64,000 nt of DNA from Terriglobales bacterium (GCA_025936825.1 JAICSO010000002.1:496001-560000); one strand, 5' to 3'; positions 39,941 through 49,744 are shown, counted from the stretch's first letter. Numbers and translations are program-made. The notes: generated by a model not told the origin, from the letters alone.

Positions 39941-41176
39941 GTGACTGAAAAGAAGCTCTATCCCTGGACAGCGCTGACGCTGCTGACGGCTCTAAACCTG
40001 CTGAATTACATCGACAGGTCTGTGCTGTTTGCGGTGCAGCCACTGGTACAAACTGAGTTTCATCTCACTGACGCGCAGATTGGGTATCTGACGAGCGCTT
40101 TCATCGGGTTCTACATGGTCGCGGCGCCGTTTGTTGGTCCCTTGGCTGACCGCTACTCGCGCAAGCTGATCATCATTTTCGGAGCGCTGTTCTGGAGCGC
40201 GCTGACGCTGGTCACGGCGGTCACGCATACATATTGGGAACTGCTGGTGCGGCACACGCTGGTCGGCGTGGGCGAGGCGACGTTTGTCACTATTGCGCCG
40301 ACGTTTGTGGCGGACCTGTTTCCCGAAGAAAAGCGCGGGCGGATTTTTGGGATCTTCTATCTCGCGATTCCCGTGGGAACGGCGGCCGGATATCTGCTTG
40401 GTGGAAAGTTGGGGCCGGCTCACGGGTGGAGATTTCCTTTCTATATCGCGGCCGCGCCGGGATTCGCGCTTGCGCTGGCAATGCTGCTTGTTCCCGAGCC
40501 TGAGCGCGGGAGATATGACACCTTACGCGAGACACCTGAAAGAGCAAGTTTGAAAGGCCTTGTCGGAAATCCTGCATTCTGGACAGCAACGCTGGGCATG
40601 GCAATGATGACGTTCGCACTGGGAGGTCTGCAGGTGTGGATGCCAACATTCCTTTCGCGGTCGCGCGGGTACTCGCTAGAGGCTGCGAATGAAATTTTTG
40701 GCGGCATCATAGTTGTAGATGGAATTCTGGCATCGCTCGCGGGCGGATGGCTGGGGGATTATTTACTGCCGAAAATGAAAAGCTCCTATTACTTTGTGTC
40801 GGCGATCAGCATGGCGCTGGGAATTCCATTCATGATTGTGGCTCTCTTCTTCAAGGGACCGATCATGCTGCCCGGGATCGGCATTGCTGCATTTTTTCTA
40901 TTGATGAACACCTCGCCTCTCAATGCAGCGGTCGTTAACTCGGTCGGTGCGCACATTCGCGCCACGGCAATCGCCGCGAATATTTTCATCTTCCATCTGC
41001 TCGGAGATGTGCCATCGCCGACGATGATGGGATGGGTAGCGGACCGGCGGTCGCTGCAATTGTCATTCGTGCTTCCCGTGATTGCTATGGGATTGTCGTC
41101 CGCGATTCTGTTCTACGGAATGCGTTTTGCGCCAGACGTGAAGGTGGACGGCAAGTCGGGAGCACACACCGCGTGA
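39941..41176 (+). CDS. MFS transporter, spinster-like
   Basis: 411 residues from a GTG. The MFS N-half shows ALTLLTALNLLNYIDRSVLFAVQPL (about 11-35) and the loop GPLADRYSRKLIIIFGALFWS, followed by GVGEATFVTIAPTFVADLFPEEKRGRIFGIFYLAIPVGTAAGYLLGG, typical of the spinster-like subgroup of lipid or sugar-phosphate transporters. Twelve spans. Stop and start overlap with the following glycosyltransferase in GTGA, so the two are translationally coupled; the pair may move and modify a lipid-linked or surface molecule. Confidence 0.92.
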   Translation: MTEKKLYPWTALTLLTALNLLNYIDRSVLFAVQPLVQTEFHLTDAQIGYLTSAFIGFYMVAAPFVGPLADRYSRKLIIIFGALFWSALTLVTAVTHTYWELLVRHTLVGVGEATFVTIAPTFVADLFPEEKRGRIFGIFYLAIPVGTAAGYLLGGKLGPAHGWRFPFYIAAAPGFALALAMLLVPEPERGRYDTLRETPERASLKGLVGNPAFWTATLGMAMMTFALGGLQVWMPTFLSRSRGYSLEAANEIFGGIIVVDGILASLAGGWLGDYLLPKMKSSYYFVSAISMALGIPFMIVALFFKGPIMLPGIGIAAFFLLMNTSPLNAAVVNSVGAHIRATAIAANIFIFHLLGDVPSPTMMGWVADRRSLQLSFVLPVIAMGLSSAILFYGMRFAPDVKVDGKSGAHTA

Positions 41177-42336
41177 ATGTCTTTCACTGGATTGCAGGTT
41201 GGATCCTTGGCTTGGTGTGGCTCTCGCGCGTGATCGACGCGGGATTGGGCGTCCGAAAAATTCCCGACATTTCCCTTCCCGAGTGGGACCGCGAGCCTGC
41301 GGTCCCTCATCCGAGCGTCGCCATCATTGTGCCGGCACGAAATGAAGAAGAGTCGATCGAGCAGGCAATGCTGCGGCTGGAGGCGCTCGATTACGACAAC
41401 TATCAGATCGTAGTCATCGACGACCGGTCGACCGACAGGACCGGCGAGATTATGGATCGACTGGCGGCGATTTCTGCGGGAAGGCTGAAAGTGGTGCACG
41501 TCCGCGAGCTTCCGGCAGGATGGATGGGCAAGGCGCATGCCATGTGGAGTGCGGCGCGCGAGACTAAGGCGGACTGGCTGCTGTTTACCGACGCCGACAT
41601 TATGTTTCGCAAAGACACGCTGCGGCGCTCGGTGGCCTACGCCGAAGCGGCAGGCGCGGATCACCTCGTAGTTTTGCCGCAGGTCATCATGCGGAAGTTC
41701 ACCGAGAAGATGATGATTGCCTTCTTCCAATTGCTGTTTGTGTTTGGGCACAGGCCCTGGAAGGTAGCGGACCCGAAGACGAAAGATCACATGGGCGTGG
41801 GCGCGTTCAACATGGTCCGGCGAAAAACCTACGAGGCCGTGGGGACGTTTGAGCGGCTGCGCATGGAAGTGGTCGACGACATGAAGCTAGGCAAGGTGGT
41901 GAAGGAGGGTGGCTTCCGACAACGCGTGGTGTTTGGCGACGATATGATTCGCGTGCGCTGGGCGCACGGGGCACGCGGGGTCGTTAATAATCTGACGAAG
42001 AATTTCTTCGCGGTGATGTCATTCCAGACGTGGCGGGCGCTGCTCGCGTGCGTGGGTATGGCGATCCTGAATTATTTGCCGTTTATTGGAGTGTTGGTCG
42101 CGCATGGGTGGGCCCGATCGGGATACGGTGTGGCGCTCGCGTCTATGTTCTTTTTGTATTCTGGGATATGGAAGCAGGGGGATATTCACCCGTGGTATTT
42201 CTTCCTGCATCCGGTGAGCACAACGCTGTTCATTTACACCATGCTGCGGTCTACGTTTGTGACCCTGCATAATGACGGCGTGAATTGGCGCGGCACGCAT
42301 TACGCGCTGGAGGAGTTGAGGAGGGGGTTGGTGTAA
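41173..42336 (+). CDS. Membrane glycosyltransferase, family 2
   Basis: 387 residues starting at the GTG at 41173, which overlaps the MFS stop. An N-terminal span (about 4-19) precedes the GT-A domain: SVAIIVPARNEEESIEQAMLRLEALDYDNYQIVVIDDRSTDRT, the DxD-like FTDADIMF and ELPAGWMGKAHAMW (about 113-126), then VVDDMKLGKVV. Two or three C-terminal spans (about 296-312, 319-332, 350-369) anchor it. Similar proteins are called HpnB- or CrtQ-like; a hopanoid or carotenoid role is possible because hpnJ lies in the same window, but the substrate is not shown. Confidence 0.88.
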   Translation: MNVFHWIAGWILGLVWLSRVIDAGLGVRKIPDISLPEWDREPAVPHPSVAIIVPARNEEESIEQAMLRLEALDYDNYQIVVIDDRSTDRTGEIMDRLAAISAGRLKVVHVRELPAGWMGKAHAMWSAARETKADWLLFTDADIMFRKDTLRRSVAYAEAAGADHLVVLPQVIMRKFTEKMMIAFFQLLFVFGHRPWKVADPKTKDHMGVGAFNMVRRKTYEAVGTFERLRMEVVDDMKLGKVVKEGGFRQRVVFGDDMIRVRWAHGARGVVNNLTKNFFAVMSFQTWRALLACVGMAILNYLPFIGVLVAHGWARSGYGVALASMFFLYSGIWKQGDIHPWYFFLHPVSTTLFIYTMLRSTFVTLHNDGVNWRGTHYALEELRRGLV

Positions 42337-42408
42337 GAGAATCGCCGGTTTCGGCAGGCCTCACCCAGTCAACGACGATCCCATCTCTGACGAACTGGAA
42401 GTTGATTT

Positions 42409-42497
42409 GAGCTCCGGAGGAGCGGACCAGCTTAGCCCAGGACGGCAGTCCTGGGAACACGAACCGTGAGTGCGTGGATCCCGGAGGGACGGCCGAC
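42409..42497. repeat. REP unit, left side of the transposase relic (inverted)
   Basis: AGCTTAGCCCAGGACGGCAG plus TCCTGGGA and, further on, TCCCGGAGGGACGGCC is the reverse complement of the unit at 27504-27584 and 42950-43037. Confidence 0.8.
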
Positions 42498-42948
42498 TCA
42501 GCCGAGCACGTGCTCCGGATCGTATCTCACACCGTACCTCTTTAACAAAGAAATAAACTCCTCATCAAAGGTTCTTTTCGCGTGGTGTTCCTTCTGACCT
42601 TCTATGTACCTTGGATGACAGCCTCAGTTTGTGATGAGCTGACGCTGAAAGCTCCGTAGCCTTCCTGCGAGGCGAAATCTCTTGTTATGCGAAGGTCGTT
42701 CATCCATTTGGCGGAGCAGGATTTGAGCGTTTGAATTGCTTTTGCCAGCGGCAGCGTTGCAGGTAATAAAAGAAGAACGTGAGCGTGGCCTTCGACACCG
42801 CCGATTTTTATGGCTTCGAAGCCGTGATTTTTAGCGATACCGCCATGTAAGGCCAGAGCTTTAATTGCAACTCCTCGGTGATTTGTTTCTCTCGGTTTTT
42901 GGTGCTGAATACTAAAGGAATTCGGTTGCCGGAGTAGGAGTAAGACAT
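42498..42948 (-). pseudogene. Broken REP-associated tyrosine transposase (IS200/IS605 TnpA-like, RAYT)
   Basis: Read on the minus strand from the ATG at 42948, the sequence is MSYSYSGNRIPLVFSTKNRE, then KQITEELQLKLWPYMA, the start typical of TnpA_REP proteins. A stop and frame changes follow. Fragments in other frames give AIKIGGVEGHAHVLLLLPAT (normally GGVADHVHLL, the HxH metal site), AKAIQTLKSCSAKWMND, REFA-like DFASQEGYGAFSVS and the end LLKRYGVRYDPEHVLG with its stop at 42498. The order and spacing match a full-length family member of about 150 residues, so it is a recent relic rather than a fragment. REP palindromes stand on both sides. Confidence 0.85.
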
Positions 42949-42949
42949 G

Positions 42950-43037
42950 GGTCGTCCCTCCCGGACTTACGAATTCCTTGACACCTTTTCCCAGGACTGC
43001 CGTCCTGGGCTAAGCTTGCACGTCCCTTGCGGGACTT
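42950..43037. repeat. REP unit, right side of the transposase relic
   Basis: GTCGTCCCTCCCGGACTTAC, the palindrome CCCAGGACTGCCGTCCTGGG with CTAAGCT, then CGTCCCTTGCGGGACTTGGC. Opposite orientation to the left copy. Confidence 0.8.
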
Positions 43038-43045
43038 GGCACCCA

Positions 43046-43540
43046 TCATTCCAACTCGGCGTCTTCGGGGATTTCGATGGGCAGGGTGGGAGTTTGCTTC
43101 TTCTTGCTCGTGGCGCGGCTCTTTTTGGAGCGGAAGGTGCCAGCGCTGAAGTGGCCGCGCTGTTCGACGTCGAAGCTTCTTGGAAGAGGCGGAAGCATAG
43201 CCGCCTGCCCAGAGAGTTGCTTTCTGCTGTCCAGAATGATTTCGGCTCGATCGTTGTACTCCTTGATTTCTCCACGAATTTCGATCATCTTGCCGGCGAG
43301 TTGGCGCACGTCGCCGACGTTCTTTAAATCATGCGAGAAGATGACAACGGAAAAGGGGCAGAGCCGATAGTCTTCGCAGAAGTCCAGATAGTGAGCTTTG
43401 CGGCTGGCCTGCACGCGGACAACTTTGCCGGTGACGCAGTGAGTTTCGCCAATGTGCTTGGGGGCCTGGTCGAAGGGGACGCAGTCGGCGCAGAAGGCAG
43501 GGGCGGAGAGAAGCAGGGCGATCGTGCAGATGCGTTTCAC
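43046..43540 (-). CDS. Exported OB-fold-like protein of unknown function
   Basis: 164 residues. The GTG at 43540 is preferred over the ATG at 43564 because it opens a clean signal peptide (MKRICTIALLLSAPAFCAD) and a TAAAAT hexamer ends 7 bases before it, as in other leaderless genes here. The mature part has KHIGETHCVTGKVVRVQASRKAHYLDFCEDYRLCPFSVVIF and LAGKMIEIRGEIKEYNDRAEIILDS, a beta-barrel pattern of OB-fold nucleic-acid-binding or nuclease-like domains. Four cysteines could form disulfides. The basic tail with RSKKSRATSKKKQTPT suggests binding of a polyanion. Confidence 0.72.
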   Translation of the reverse strand: MKRICTIALLLSAPAFCADCVPFDQAPKHIGETHCVTGKVVRVQASRKAHYLDFCEDYRLCPFSVVIFSHDLKNVGDVRQLAGKMIEIRGEIKEYNDRAEIILDSRKQLSGQAAMLPPLPRSFDVEQRGHFSAGTFRSKKSRATSKKKQTPTLPIEIPEDAELE

Positions 43541-43597
43541 AAGAAGAATTTTAGGTCTGCGCATGATCGCCTTCGAGAGGTTCCGTCAAAAAAAGAA

Positions 43598-44140
43598 GCC
43601 GGATTCCCGAAAAAGGAACGACATCACGGCTCGATGGAAAAGCAGGTTCCTCCACTCGCAAGGGGATTCGCGCCGCGAATCCCCATGCTCGGTCGGAATG
43701 ACAAAGGACAGGGCTGGTTGATTCGCAGCGCTGGAAGCGCTGCGCCATCCACAGGCGTGAAATCGCGGGCGCGTAGTACTTGCACGCGAGATCCCCATTT
43801 GACTGTGTCGCTGCGCTGGTCGCTCAGCACAGGCTCTCCACTCGCATGGGGGATTCGCGCCGCGAATCCGCCCATGCTCGGTCGGAATGACAAAGGACAG
43901 GGCTGGTTGATTCGCAGCGCTGGAAGCGCTGCGCCAGCCAAATGCAACAGACTGCGAATCAGACGGACGGGCGGGCTGAGAACCGGTAACTACGCCATGC
44001 AGGACCTAACTCCGAACTCAGGATTTGCATGGCGATACGAATGTGTGCGCAAACGCGAAAACTTCGCATTGCGTCTATAGCCCACGCGAGATCCCTCGGC
44101 CCGCTGGTCAAATCGCAGGACGTCGGGATGACGCAAGATT
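43598..44140. repeat. Repeat-rich intergenic region
   Basis: A block of about 100 bases occurs twice, at about 43645-43745 and 43829-43935. It carries GATTCGCGCCGCGAATCC (a perfect palindromic hairpin), then CATGCTCGGTCGGAATGACA and AAGGACAGGGCTGGTTGATT up to GCAGCGCTGGAAGCGCTGCG, another palindrome. Bases 44085-44133 add a partial family A repeat (GCGAGATCCCTCGG ... GTCGGGATGACGC). No gene is visible. Confidence 0.7.
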
Positions 44141-44152
44141 AATAAAGAGAAT

Positions 44153-44177
44153 GGAACGGGCGTGGGCGCCCGCTCCA
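44153..44177 (-). terminator. Terminator-like hairpin after the STAS gene
   Basis: On the minus strand GGAGCGGGCG, loop CCCA and CGCCCGTTCC pair with one mismatch, followed by an AT-rich stretch. Confidence 0.5.
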
Positions 44178-44214
44178 TAAGAATCATCGCTCCAAGCGAA
44201 GATGCAGCCGAGGA

Positions 44215-44559
44215 CTAGCGGAATGCTTTTACTGCACTCGTCTCGTCGTCTTTCACGTCGAAGACGGTGTAGAGCTTGGTGATCTGGAGAAGGTCGTGCA
44301 CCTTCTTGGTCAGGTTCAGCAGCTTCAGTTCGCCACCCTGGTTTTTCACGGTGGTGTAAGCGCTGACCAGTTCGCCGATGCCCGAGCTGTCGATGTAGTT
44401 GACTTCGCCAAGGTTGAGCAGAATCTTCTTCTGGCCCTTGCCGAGCAGGTCCTTCACGATGTCGCGAAGGACGACACTGCCCTCCCCAAGGGTGATTCTG
44501 CCGCTGCAATCGACAATGTTGACGCCATCGACTTGGCGCGTGGTGGTCTTTAGGTTCAC
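44215..44559 (-). CDS. Anti-sigma factor antagonist, STAS domain
   Basis: 114 residues, a single STAS domain: [68 protein letters not shown]. The serine in IDSSGIG (about residues 58-64) is the phosphorylation site by which the partner kinase is switched. In the unphosphorylated form it binds the anti-sigma factor and frees the sigma factor. It overlaps the preceding HATPase gene by 4 bases, the canonical RsbV/RsbW-type pair. Confidence 0.93.
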   Translation of the reverse strand: MNLKTTTRQVDGVNIVDCSGRITLGEGSVVLRDIVKDLLGKGQKKILLNLGEVNYIDSSGIGELVSAYTTVKNQGGELKLLNLTKKVHDLLQITKLYTVFDVKDDETSAVKAFR

Positions 44560-45008
44560 TGAGAAGCCTCCTTGCCGTCCGCGGCTGGCCCGTGGACGTG
44601 TTTGATCAGTTTGATTTCCGTGCCCGAGGTGGATGGGTTGATCTGAACGTCATCCATGAACGAGCGTATTAAAAAAATGCCGCGTCCCGAAGTTTTGAGG
44701 AGATTTTCCGGCGCCAACGGATCCGGAATTTTCGCCGGATCCAAACCTTTGCCTTGGTCGCGAATCGTGATGACCAAGTCGGCTGCCGTGTGCTCGAAAT
44801 CCAAGCTGACCTTTTTCGCCGGGTCGTAGGCGTTGCCATGCAGCACGGCATTAACAGCGGCCTCGCGGACAGCCATGGCGATCTGCAACACCTCTTCTTC
44901 GTTGAAGCCGATCTGCGTAGCGATTTCGTTGGCGGCCTGCTCGGCATTGTCAACCGTCTCGAGGGTCGAGTCCAAGGTGAAGGAGCGCCGCTCTGGAGTC
45001 ATAAGCAC
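44556..45008 (-). CDS. Anti-sigma factor / serine kinase, HATPase (RsbW-like)
   Basis: 150 residues with the GHKL ATPase fold: [33 protein letters not shown] (N box about 40-72), [19 protein letters not shown] (G1) and [16 protein letters not shown] (G2). Such proteins bind a sigma factor and also phosphorylate the STAS antagonist, so they integrate stress signals. A Met-Leu-Met start gives options; the ATG at 45008 is used. The antagonist gene follows with a 4-base overlap. No sigma gene is in the window. Confidence 0.92.
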   Translation of the reverse strand: MLMTPERRSFTLDSTLETVDNAEQAANEIATQIGFNEEEVLQIAMAVREAAVNAVLHGNAYDPAKKVSLDFEHTAADLVITIRDQGKGLDPAKIPDPLAPENLLKTSGRGIFLIRSFMDDVQINPSTSGTEIKLIKHVHGPAADGKEASQ

Positions 45009-45272
45009 AGGTTTAGGGTTTAGGCGAAAGCCAAAGTCCGCACGATAACTTTAGCCGTTTTCCGGCGGATTGGGTAGTTTGCCCTGAGGCTGTGGAAATG
45101 TCAACGGAGGGTGAGGATGCTTGAGTGGGCAGAAAAGCTGCCCGCGGCAGGAGCACCGAACCGGCACCTGCATAATCCTTCATCTCGCTGTAAAAGCGCG
45201 AGGCTTAGGACGACAGCAGGAAATGACAACATTAGCGTGCGCGCAGCGCGATGCCCCTGTCCAAACCGTCTC

Positions 45273-45704
45273 CTATTTCTGCTGCATCGACTCGAGATAG
45301 TGCGTCAGGTTCGCGATGCGCTGCTGCACTTCTCCTTCGTGTCCCTGGCTCATATGCCAGAACAGCGGGCCCCAGACCGGCATGTCGCGATTGCCATGAG
45401 CTGTGACCGTAGCTTGTCCGCGAAGAATACTCATAACCCGGTCTGTCGGGAACTTGCCGGAGTTGTTCTTCGAGAGCTGGGTCAGATCGCTGGGAGCGGC
45501 CTTGAGGGCGCCGGCAGCTGGGCCATTGCCTTTGCCGATTTCCCCGTGGCATGAAGCGCAATAGGACTTGTACATCTGCTTGCCAGAAGACGCCGCGGCT
45601 GATGGCGCGGGAACGTGCTTCAGTTCCGGCTTGGTTTGCGTGTAAACGAGAACTGCGATCAGAAGAAATAAAGTGAAGAATGCGGTAAGGCGATAGAAGG
45701 ACAT
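45273..45704 (-). CDS. Exported cytochrome c with CASCH heme site
   Basis: 143 residues from the ATG at 45704 (GGGAGG ribosome site). An N-terminal signal anchor (about 5-21) precedes GKQMYKSYCASCHGEIGKGNGPAAGALKAAPSDL (CxxCH about 49-53), then FPTDRVMSILRGQATVTAHGNRDMPVWGPLFWHM, with Met in DMPVWGP as the likely axial ligand. The end HYLESMQQK closes a class I fold. Similar cytochromes serve as electron carriers to oxidases. Probably monocistronic. Confidence 0.9.
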   Translation of the reverse strand: MSFYRLTAFFTLFLLIAVLVYTQTKPELKHVPAPSAAASSGKQMYKSYCASCHGEIGKGNGPAAGALKAAPSDLTQLSKNNSGKFPTDRVMSILRGQATVTAHGNRDMPVWGPLFWHMSQGHEGEVQQRIANLTHYLESMQQK

Positions 45705-45807
45705 AGGAACCTCCCTTTGGATAAAGCTGTACAGGTTCCTAAACCTGTACATGAAATCTTACGCTTGCGAGGAACTCAGGAAAAGAGGCAATGCAGGTGG
45801 CAGGACT

Positions 45808-46809
45808 TCAGATTTCGACGGAGGCTTCGCGGAGCCGGGCGGCGGCAGTTTCCGGGGTGACGGGCGAGTAGTACACCTCTTTAAAGGTGTAGGACTTAGC
45901 CTTAGCGGCAAGGATCGGCAGGATCTCGATGTGCCAGTGATAATCCTCGTCGAGGGTCTGCCAATATCCAAGGCTGGCGGAAGCGTGAAACTTATTTGGT
46001 GAAGTATGCAGCACCATGTGGAACGACTCGGTAAGCGTGCGAATGCGCTGCAAGGTGCGCCTTAGCAATCCGGCGAGGTCACGCATGCTCTGGGGGTGAT
46101 TGAGCGCATGGTGCTCGAACGAGGAATCGTGAGCGCGGGAAAGTATCCAGGTTTCGTAAGGCGCCCGCGAAGCATAAGGACAGGCAGCAACAAAATCTCC
46201 GCGAACCTCGATGATGCGCGTGCTGGCGGCAGTTTCCTGCGCAAGAATGTCGCAAAAAACGCAACGTTCTTTCTGGTTGTAGTAATCGAGCCCGGCGCGA
46301 AGTTCATAAAGGACTCGGCGCGGAATGAATGTGGTCGCGGTCAGTTGCGAGTTGGGATGAGCGAACTCCTGGCCCGAGCCCGGCCCGAAATTCTTGAAGA
46401 CGCTGATGTAGCGGAAGCGGGCGTCGCCTTTGAGGTCCTGGATGCGCTGGGCCACGAGCAGGAGGAATTGCTCGACCTCGGCGTCGCCGGCGTTCCAGAG
46501 TTGGCGGTCATGTTTCGGGTTCTCGATCAGCAGCTCGTGAGCGCCGACGTTGGGCATGCGGTCGTAAATGCCTTCTCCGCGGCGATCAATGCGGCCTTCG
46601 ATGTGGTAGACGGCGCCCGGATGGACAACCGCCCGGGCAGACCACGGACCTCCTTGCACCGAAGGACGGGTGGATATCTGCTGCAACTTGGCTTGCTCGG
46701 GAGATCCGGGGCAGAGGCGGCACTCGGTCTCCGGACGAGGCGCGAGTTCGGGGAGATCGTCGCCGGTCATGACCCAGGAGCGGGTCAGCGGATCTTTGCG
46801 CAGTTCCAT
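45808..46809 (-). CDS. galT: Galactose-1-phosphate uridylyltransferase-like protein
   Basis: 333 residues. GalT signatures: RKDPLTRSWVMTG at the start, CRLCPGSPEQ (zinc Cys pair, about 31-40), HELLIENPKHD, SVFKNFGPGSGQEFAHPNSQLTATTF (about 139-164), CVFCDILAQE and the HIT motif in DYHWHIEILP (about 289-298), whose central His attacks the nucleotide. The family transfers UMP between UDP-glucose and galactose 1-phosphate in the Leloir pathway; some related proteins act on other sugars (ADP-glucose phosphorylase-like). Other gal genes are absent here, so the exact substrate is open. Confidence 0.88.
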   Translation of the reverse strand: MELRKDPLTRSWVMTGDDLPELAPRPETECRLCPGSPEQAKLQQISTRPSVQGGPWSARAVVHPGAVYHIEGRIDRRGEGIYDRMPNVGAHELLIENPKHDRQLWNAGDAEVEQFLLLVAQRIQDLKGDARFRYISVFKNFGPGSGQEFAHPNSQLTATTFIPRRVLYELRAGLDYYNQKERCVFCDILAQETAASTRIIEVRGDFVAACPYASRAPYETWILSRAHDSSFEHHALNHPQSMRDLAGLLRRTLQRIRTLTESFHMVLHTSPNKFHASASLGYWQTLDEDYHWHIEILPILAAKAKSYTFKEVYYSPVTPETAAARLREASVEI

Positions 46810-47086
46810 AAAAACTTCTAGCTACTAGCTTTTAGCCGCTAGCAACCAGGAAGAAAGGCCTTATTGTGCCTCTCCTGATAAGACCGGCGGATCAGCATGT
46901 AGGAAAGAACAGGCATTATCGCACGAAGGGCTATAAGGGACGCGTTTTCCACGGAGGACACAGCGGAGCGGTTGCTATAATCCGGCCAAAACGCAGTTGT
47001 CAGTAGTCAGTTGCCAGTGGCTAGTTCGTGCCACGGCTTTCGGCGCATTTGCAAGCCGGAAACTGACAACTGACAACCTAGCAACT
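46810..47086. repeat. Intergenic region with hairpin words; mutS leader
   Basis: CTAGCTACTAGCTTTTAGCC at 46819-46838 is imperfectly palindromic, and CAGTTGTCAGTAGTCAGTTG (46995) pairs with AACTGACAACTGACAACC (47060-47078). The latter would form a stem in the leader of the mutS mRNA. Confidence 0.5.
46973..46981 (+). promoter_or_regulatory. Extended -10 promoter of mutS
   Basis: TGCTATAAT at 46973-46981: a perfect -10 with the TGn extension. No clear -35 at the usual distance. The start of transcription would be near 46988, giving a leader of about 100 bases that contains the inverted repeat. Confidence 0.55.
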
Positions 47087-49744
47087 ATGTCAGAATCTTC
47101 CACGCCGCTGATGCGGCAGTATTCGGCAATCAAGAAAGAGCATCCGACAGCCCTGCTATTTTTCCGCTTAGGCGATTTTTACGAGCTGTTCTTCGACGAT
47201 GCGGTACTGGCGGCTAAAGAACTGCAGATCACGCTGACCTCAAGGAATAAGGAAAAAGGCATTGCCATTCCGATGTGCGGTGTGCCGTTCCATGCGGCCG
47301 AGGGTTATATCTCCAAGCTGATCCGGCGGGGGTATAAGGTCGCGATCTGCGATCAGGTGGAAGACCCACGTGTGGCGAAGAAGTTGGTGAGGCGCGAGGT
47401 GACGCGGGTGGTCACGCCGGGAACGGCGGCGGACTCGTCGCTCAATGCCGAGGAGAACAACTTTCTGGCGGCGGTGGTAGTCACGGAAGATCGCGCGGGA
47501 TTCGCAGCGCTCGATCTTTCGACAGGCGAGTTTCGGGCGACGGAGTTCGCGGGAGAACGGGCCACGCAAAGAGTTGAAGAGGAACTTCAACAGTTACGGC
47601 CAAAAGAATTACTCTACGGAAGTTCCGCACCATTATTTGATACACCAAGGGCCGCCGCAAGAACTCTCCGACCCAACGAAATCCCGGTTGGGTGGGGCAC
47701 CCGCAGTGGTGCTCCCTGGGCGATGACGCCACTCGACGATTGGATTTTCTCGCCTGATCACGCTATTCCGCTGGTTGAAAATCATTTTGGAGTCGTGTCG
47801 CTGGAAGGGTTCGGGCTGGCCGGAAAACCGGCGGCCGCTGCAGCCGCGGGAGTGATCCTCTACTACGTTCGCAGCACGCAACGCGGAACGCTCGATCACG
47901 TCGACCGGATTGGGTTCTATGAGCGGCAGAGCTGCCTGGTGCTCGATGCAGTGACGGTGAGAAACCTGGAACTGATTGAGCCCCTATTTGCCGGAACAGA
48001 TGCCGGAGTCACGCTGTTCAAGACACTCGATGCGACGGTCACGCCCATGGGTAAGCGGGTGTTGCGTGCATGGATGTTGCGGCCGTCCATTGATACGGCG
48101 GAGATTCAGGCACGGCTCGATGCGGTTGAAGAGCAAAGCAAGCAGACGATCGCGCGCGAGGAGTTGCGGCGGGCGCTCGAAGGCGTGCTCGACCTGGAGC
48201 GCCTGTTGAGCCGGGTAACGCTGGAGACGGCGAATCCCCGTGACGTAATTGCGCTGGCGGTGTCCCTGGGGAGAATTCCGGCAGTGCGGGTGGCACTTGG
48301 GCGACTGGATTCTGAACGACTGCGGCACTTGCATGCGGCGATCGACGAACTCGGAGATGTGCGTGATCGGATCGAGAAAACCATCATTCCCGAACCGCCG
48401 ATTTCGTTGAATGATGGCGGAGTAATCCAGCGCGGCGCGGACCGCGAACTCGATGAACTGCATGAGCTGAGCCGTAACGGTAAGCAGTTCCTGGCACAGA
48501 TGGAGTTACGCGAACGTGAACGCACCGGGATTGTATCGCTCAAGGTGCGATTCAATTCGGTGTTCGGGTATTACCTGGAAATTTCCAAGGCCAACCTGCA
48601 TCTGGTGCCAGCGGACTACGAGCGGCGGCAAACGCTCGTCAATGCCGAGCGCTTTACCACGCCCGAGCTGAAGGAATACGAATCGAAGATCCTGGATGCG
48701 CAGGAAAAGATTGTCGACATTGAGCGGAGAATGTTTAGCGAGTTGCGGTCGGCGATTGCTGGTGAGGCACGGAGAATCCGGCAAACTGCGCTGGCGCTGG
48801 CAGAAGTTGACGTGCTGGCCTCGTTCGCGCATCTCGCAGCTTTGCGGAATTATTGCCGGCCACAGTTCGATGATTCGTCGGACGTTGAAATTGTGGGCGG
48901 GCGGCATGCCGTGATTGAGCAGCAGCAACTGACGGCAGCGGAGCGGGAACGGTTTGTCCCTAACGATCTTTACCTGAATTCGACGACTCACACGATCCTG
49001 GTGCTGACCGGGCCGAACATGGGCGGCAAATCGACGTACCTACGTCAGGCGGCGCTGACCGTCATCATGGCGCAGATGGGGTCATTTGTACCAGCTGCGA
49101 GGGCGAGGCTTGGCATTGTGGATCGCGTCTTTACCCGCATTGGAGCGAGTGACAACCTGGCGCGCGGGCGGTCGACCTTCATGGTCGAAATGACGGAGAC
49201 GGCTGCGATCTTGCACACTGCAACACCCCGATCATTAATCTTGCTAGATGAAGTGGGGCGCGGCACTGCGACCTACGACGGACTCGCAATCGCTTGGGCG
49301 GCCATTGAGTATCTGCACGCTCGCACGCGGGCGAAAACACTGTTTGCGACACATTATTTTGAGTTGACGGATTTGGCCGAGCAGCTTTCTGGGGTGAAGA
49401 ACTATCACGTCTCCGTGAAGGAGACGAAGACCGGCATCGTGTTCTTGCGGAAAGTTGAGCCGGGGGCGGCGGACCGCAGCTACGGAATCGAAGTAGCAAA
49501 GCTGGCAGGATTGCCGGACGAAGTGGTGCGGCGTGCGCGGGAAGTGCTGGCGGAGCACGAGAACGTCGAGGGTCGCATGAGCGCGCAGCTGGCCCCGGAC
49601 ACGGCGCGAGCGGCGCAGTTGACGATTTTCACTCCGCTTTCGCAGCCGGTGCTGGAGAAATTGAGAGAACTAGATCTGAACAACCTGACTCCGCTCGAAG
49701 CACTAAATCTGTTGGCGGAACTGAAGAAGCAAGTGGCTTCTTAG
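47087..49744 (+). CDS. mutS: DNA mismatch repair protein MutS
   Basis: 885 residues from the ATG at 47087; an upstream in-frame start at 46997 lies in repeat sequence. It recognises mismatches and recruits MutL. Mismatch-binding motif [11 protein letters not shown] (about 25-35, with the Phe-x-Glu that inserts at the mismatch); connector and lever domains; ATPase with Walker [14 protein letters not shown] (about 641-653), then [11 protein letters not shown], Walker [17 protein letters not shown] (about 717-732) and [11 protein letters not shown]. The Walker A loop has GGKST where most MutS have AGKST, a minor variant. Full length. MutL is not in the window. Confidence 0.97.
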   Translation: MSESSTPLMRQYSAIKKEHPTALLFFRLGDFYELFFDDAVLAAKELQITLTSRNKEKGIAIPMCGVPFHAAEGYISKLIRRGYKVAICDQVEDPRVAKKLVRREVTRVVTPGTAADSSLNAEENNFLAAVVVTEDRAGFAALDLSTGEFRATEFAGERATQRVEEELQQLRPKELLYGSSAPLFDTPRAAARTLRPNEIPVGWGTRSGAPWAMTPLDDWIFSPDHAIPLVENHFGVVSLEGFGLAGKPAAAAAAGVILYYVRSTQRGTLDHVDRIGFYERQSCLVLDAVTVRNLELIEPLFAGTDAGVTLFKTLDATVTPMGKRVLRAWMLRPSIDTAEIQARLDAVEEQSKQTIAREELRRALEGVLDLERLLSRVTLETANPRDVIALAVSLGRIPAVRVALGRLDSERLRHLHAAIDELGDVRDRIEKTIIPEPPISLNDGGVIQRGADRELDELHELSRNGKQFLAQMELRERERTGIVSLKVRFNSVFGYYLEISKANLHLVPADYERRQTLVNAERFTTPELKEYESKILDAQEKIVDIERRMFSELRSAIAGEARRIRQTALALAEVDVLASFAHLAALRNYCRPQFDDSSDVEIVGGRHAVIEQQQLTAAERERFVPNDLYLNSTTHTILVLTGPNMGGKSTYLRQAALTVIMAQMGSFVPAARARLGIVDRVFTRIGASDNLARGRSTFMVEMTETAAILHTATPRSLILLDEVGRGTATYDGLAIAWAAIEYLHARTRAKTLFATHYFELTDLAEQLSGVKNYHVSVKETKTGIVFLRKVEPGAADRSYGIEVAKLAGLPDEVVRRAREVLAEHENVEGRMSAQLAPDTARAAQLTIFTPLSQPVLEKLRELDLNNLTPLEALNLLAELKKQVAS

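Noticed and set aside
46997-47086. Upstream start for mutS adding 30 residues
   Set aside because: The extension lies in the CAGTTGTCAG inverted repeat and is not MutS-like; the ATG at 47087 begins the conserved N-terminus.
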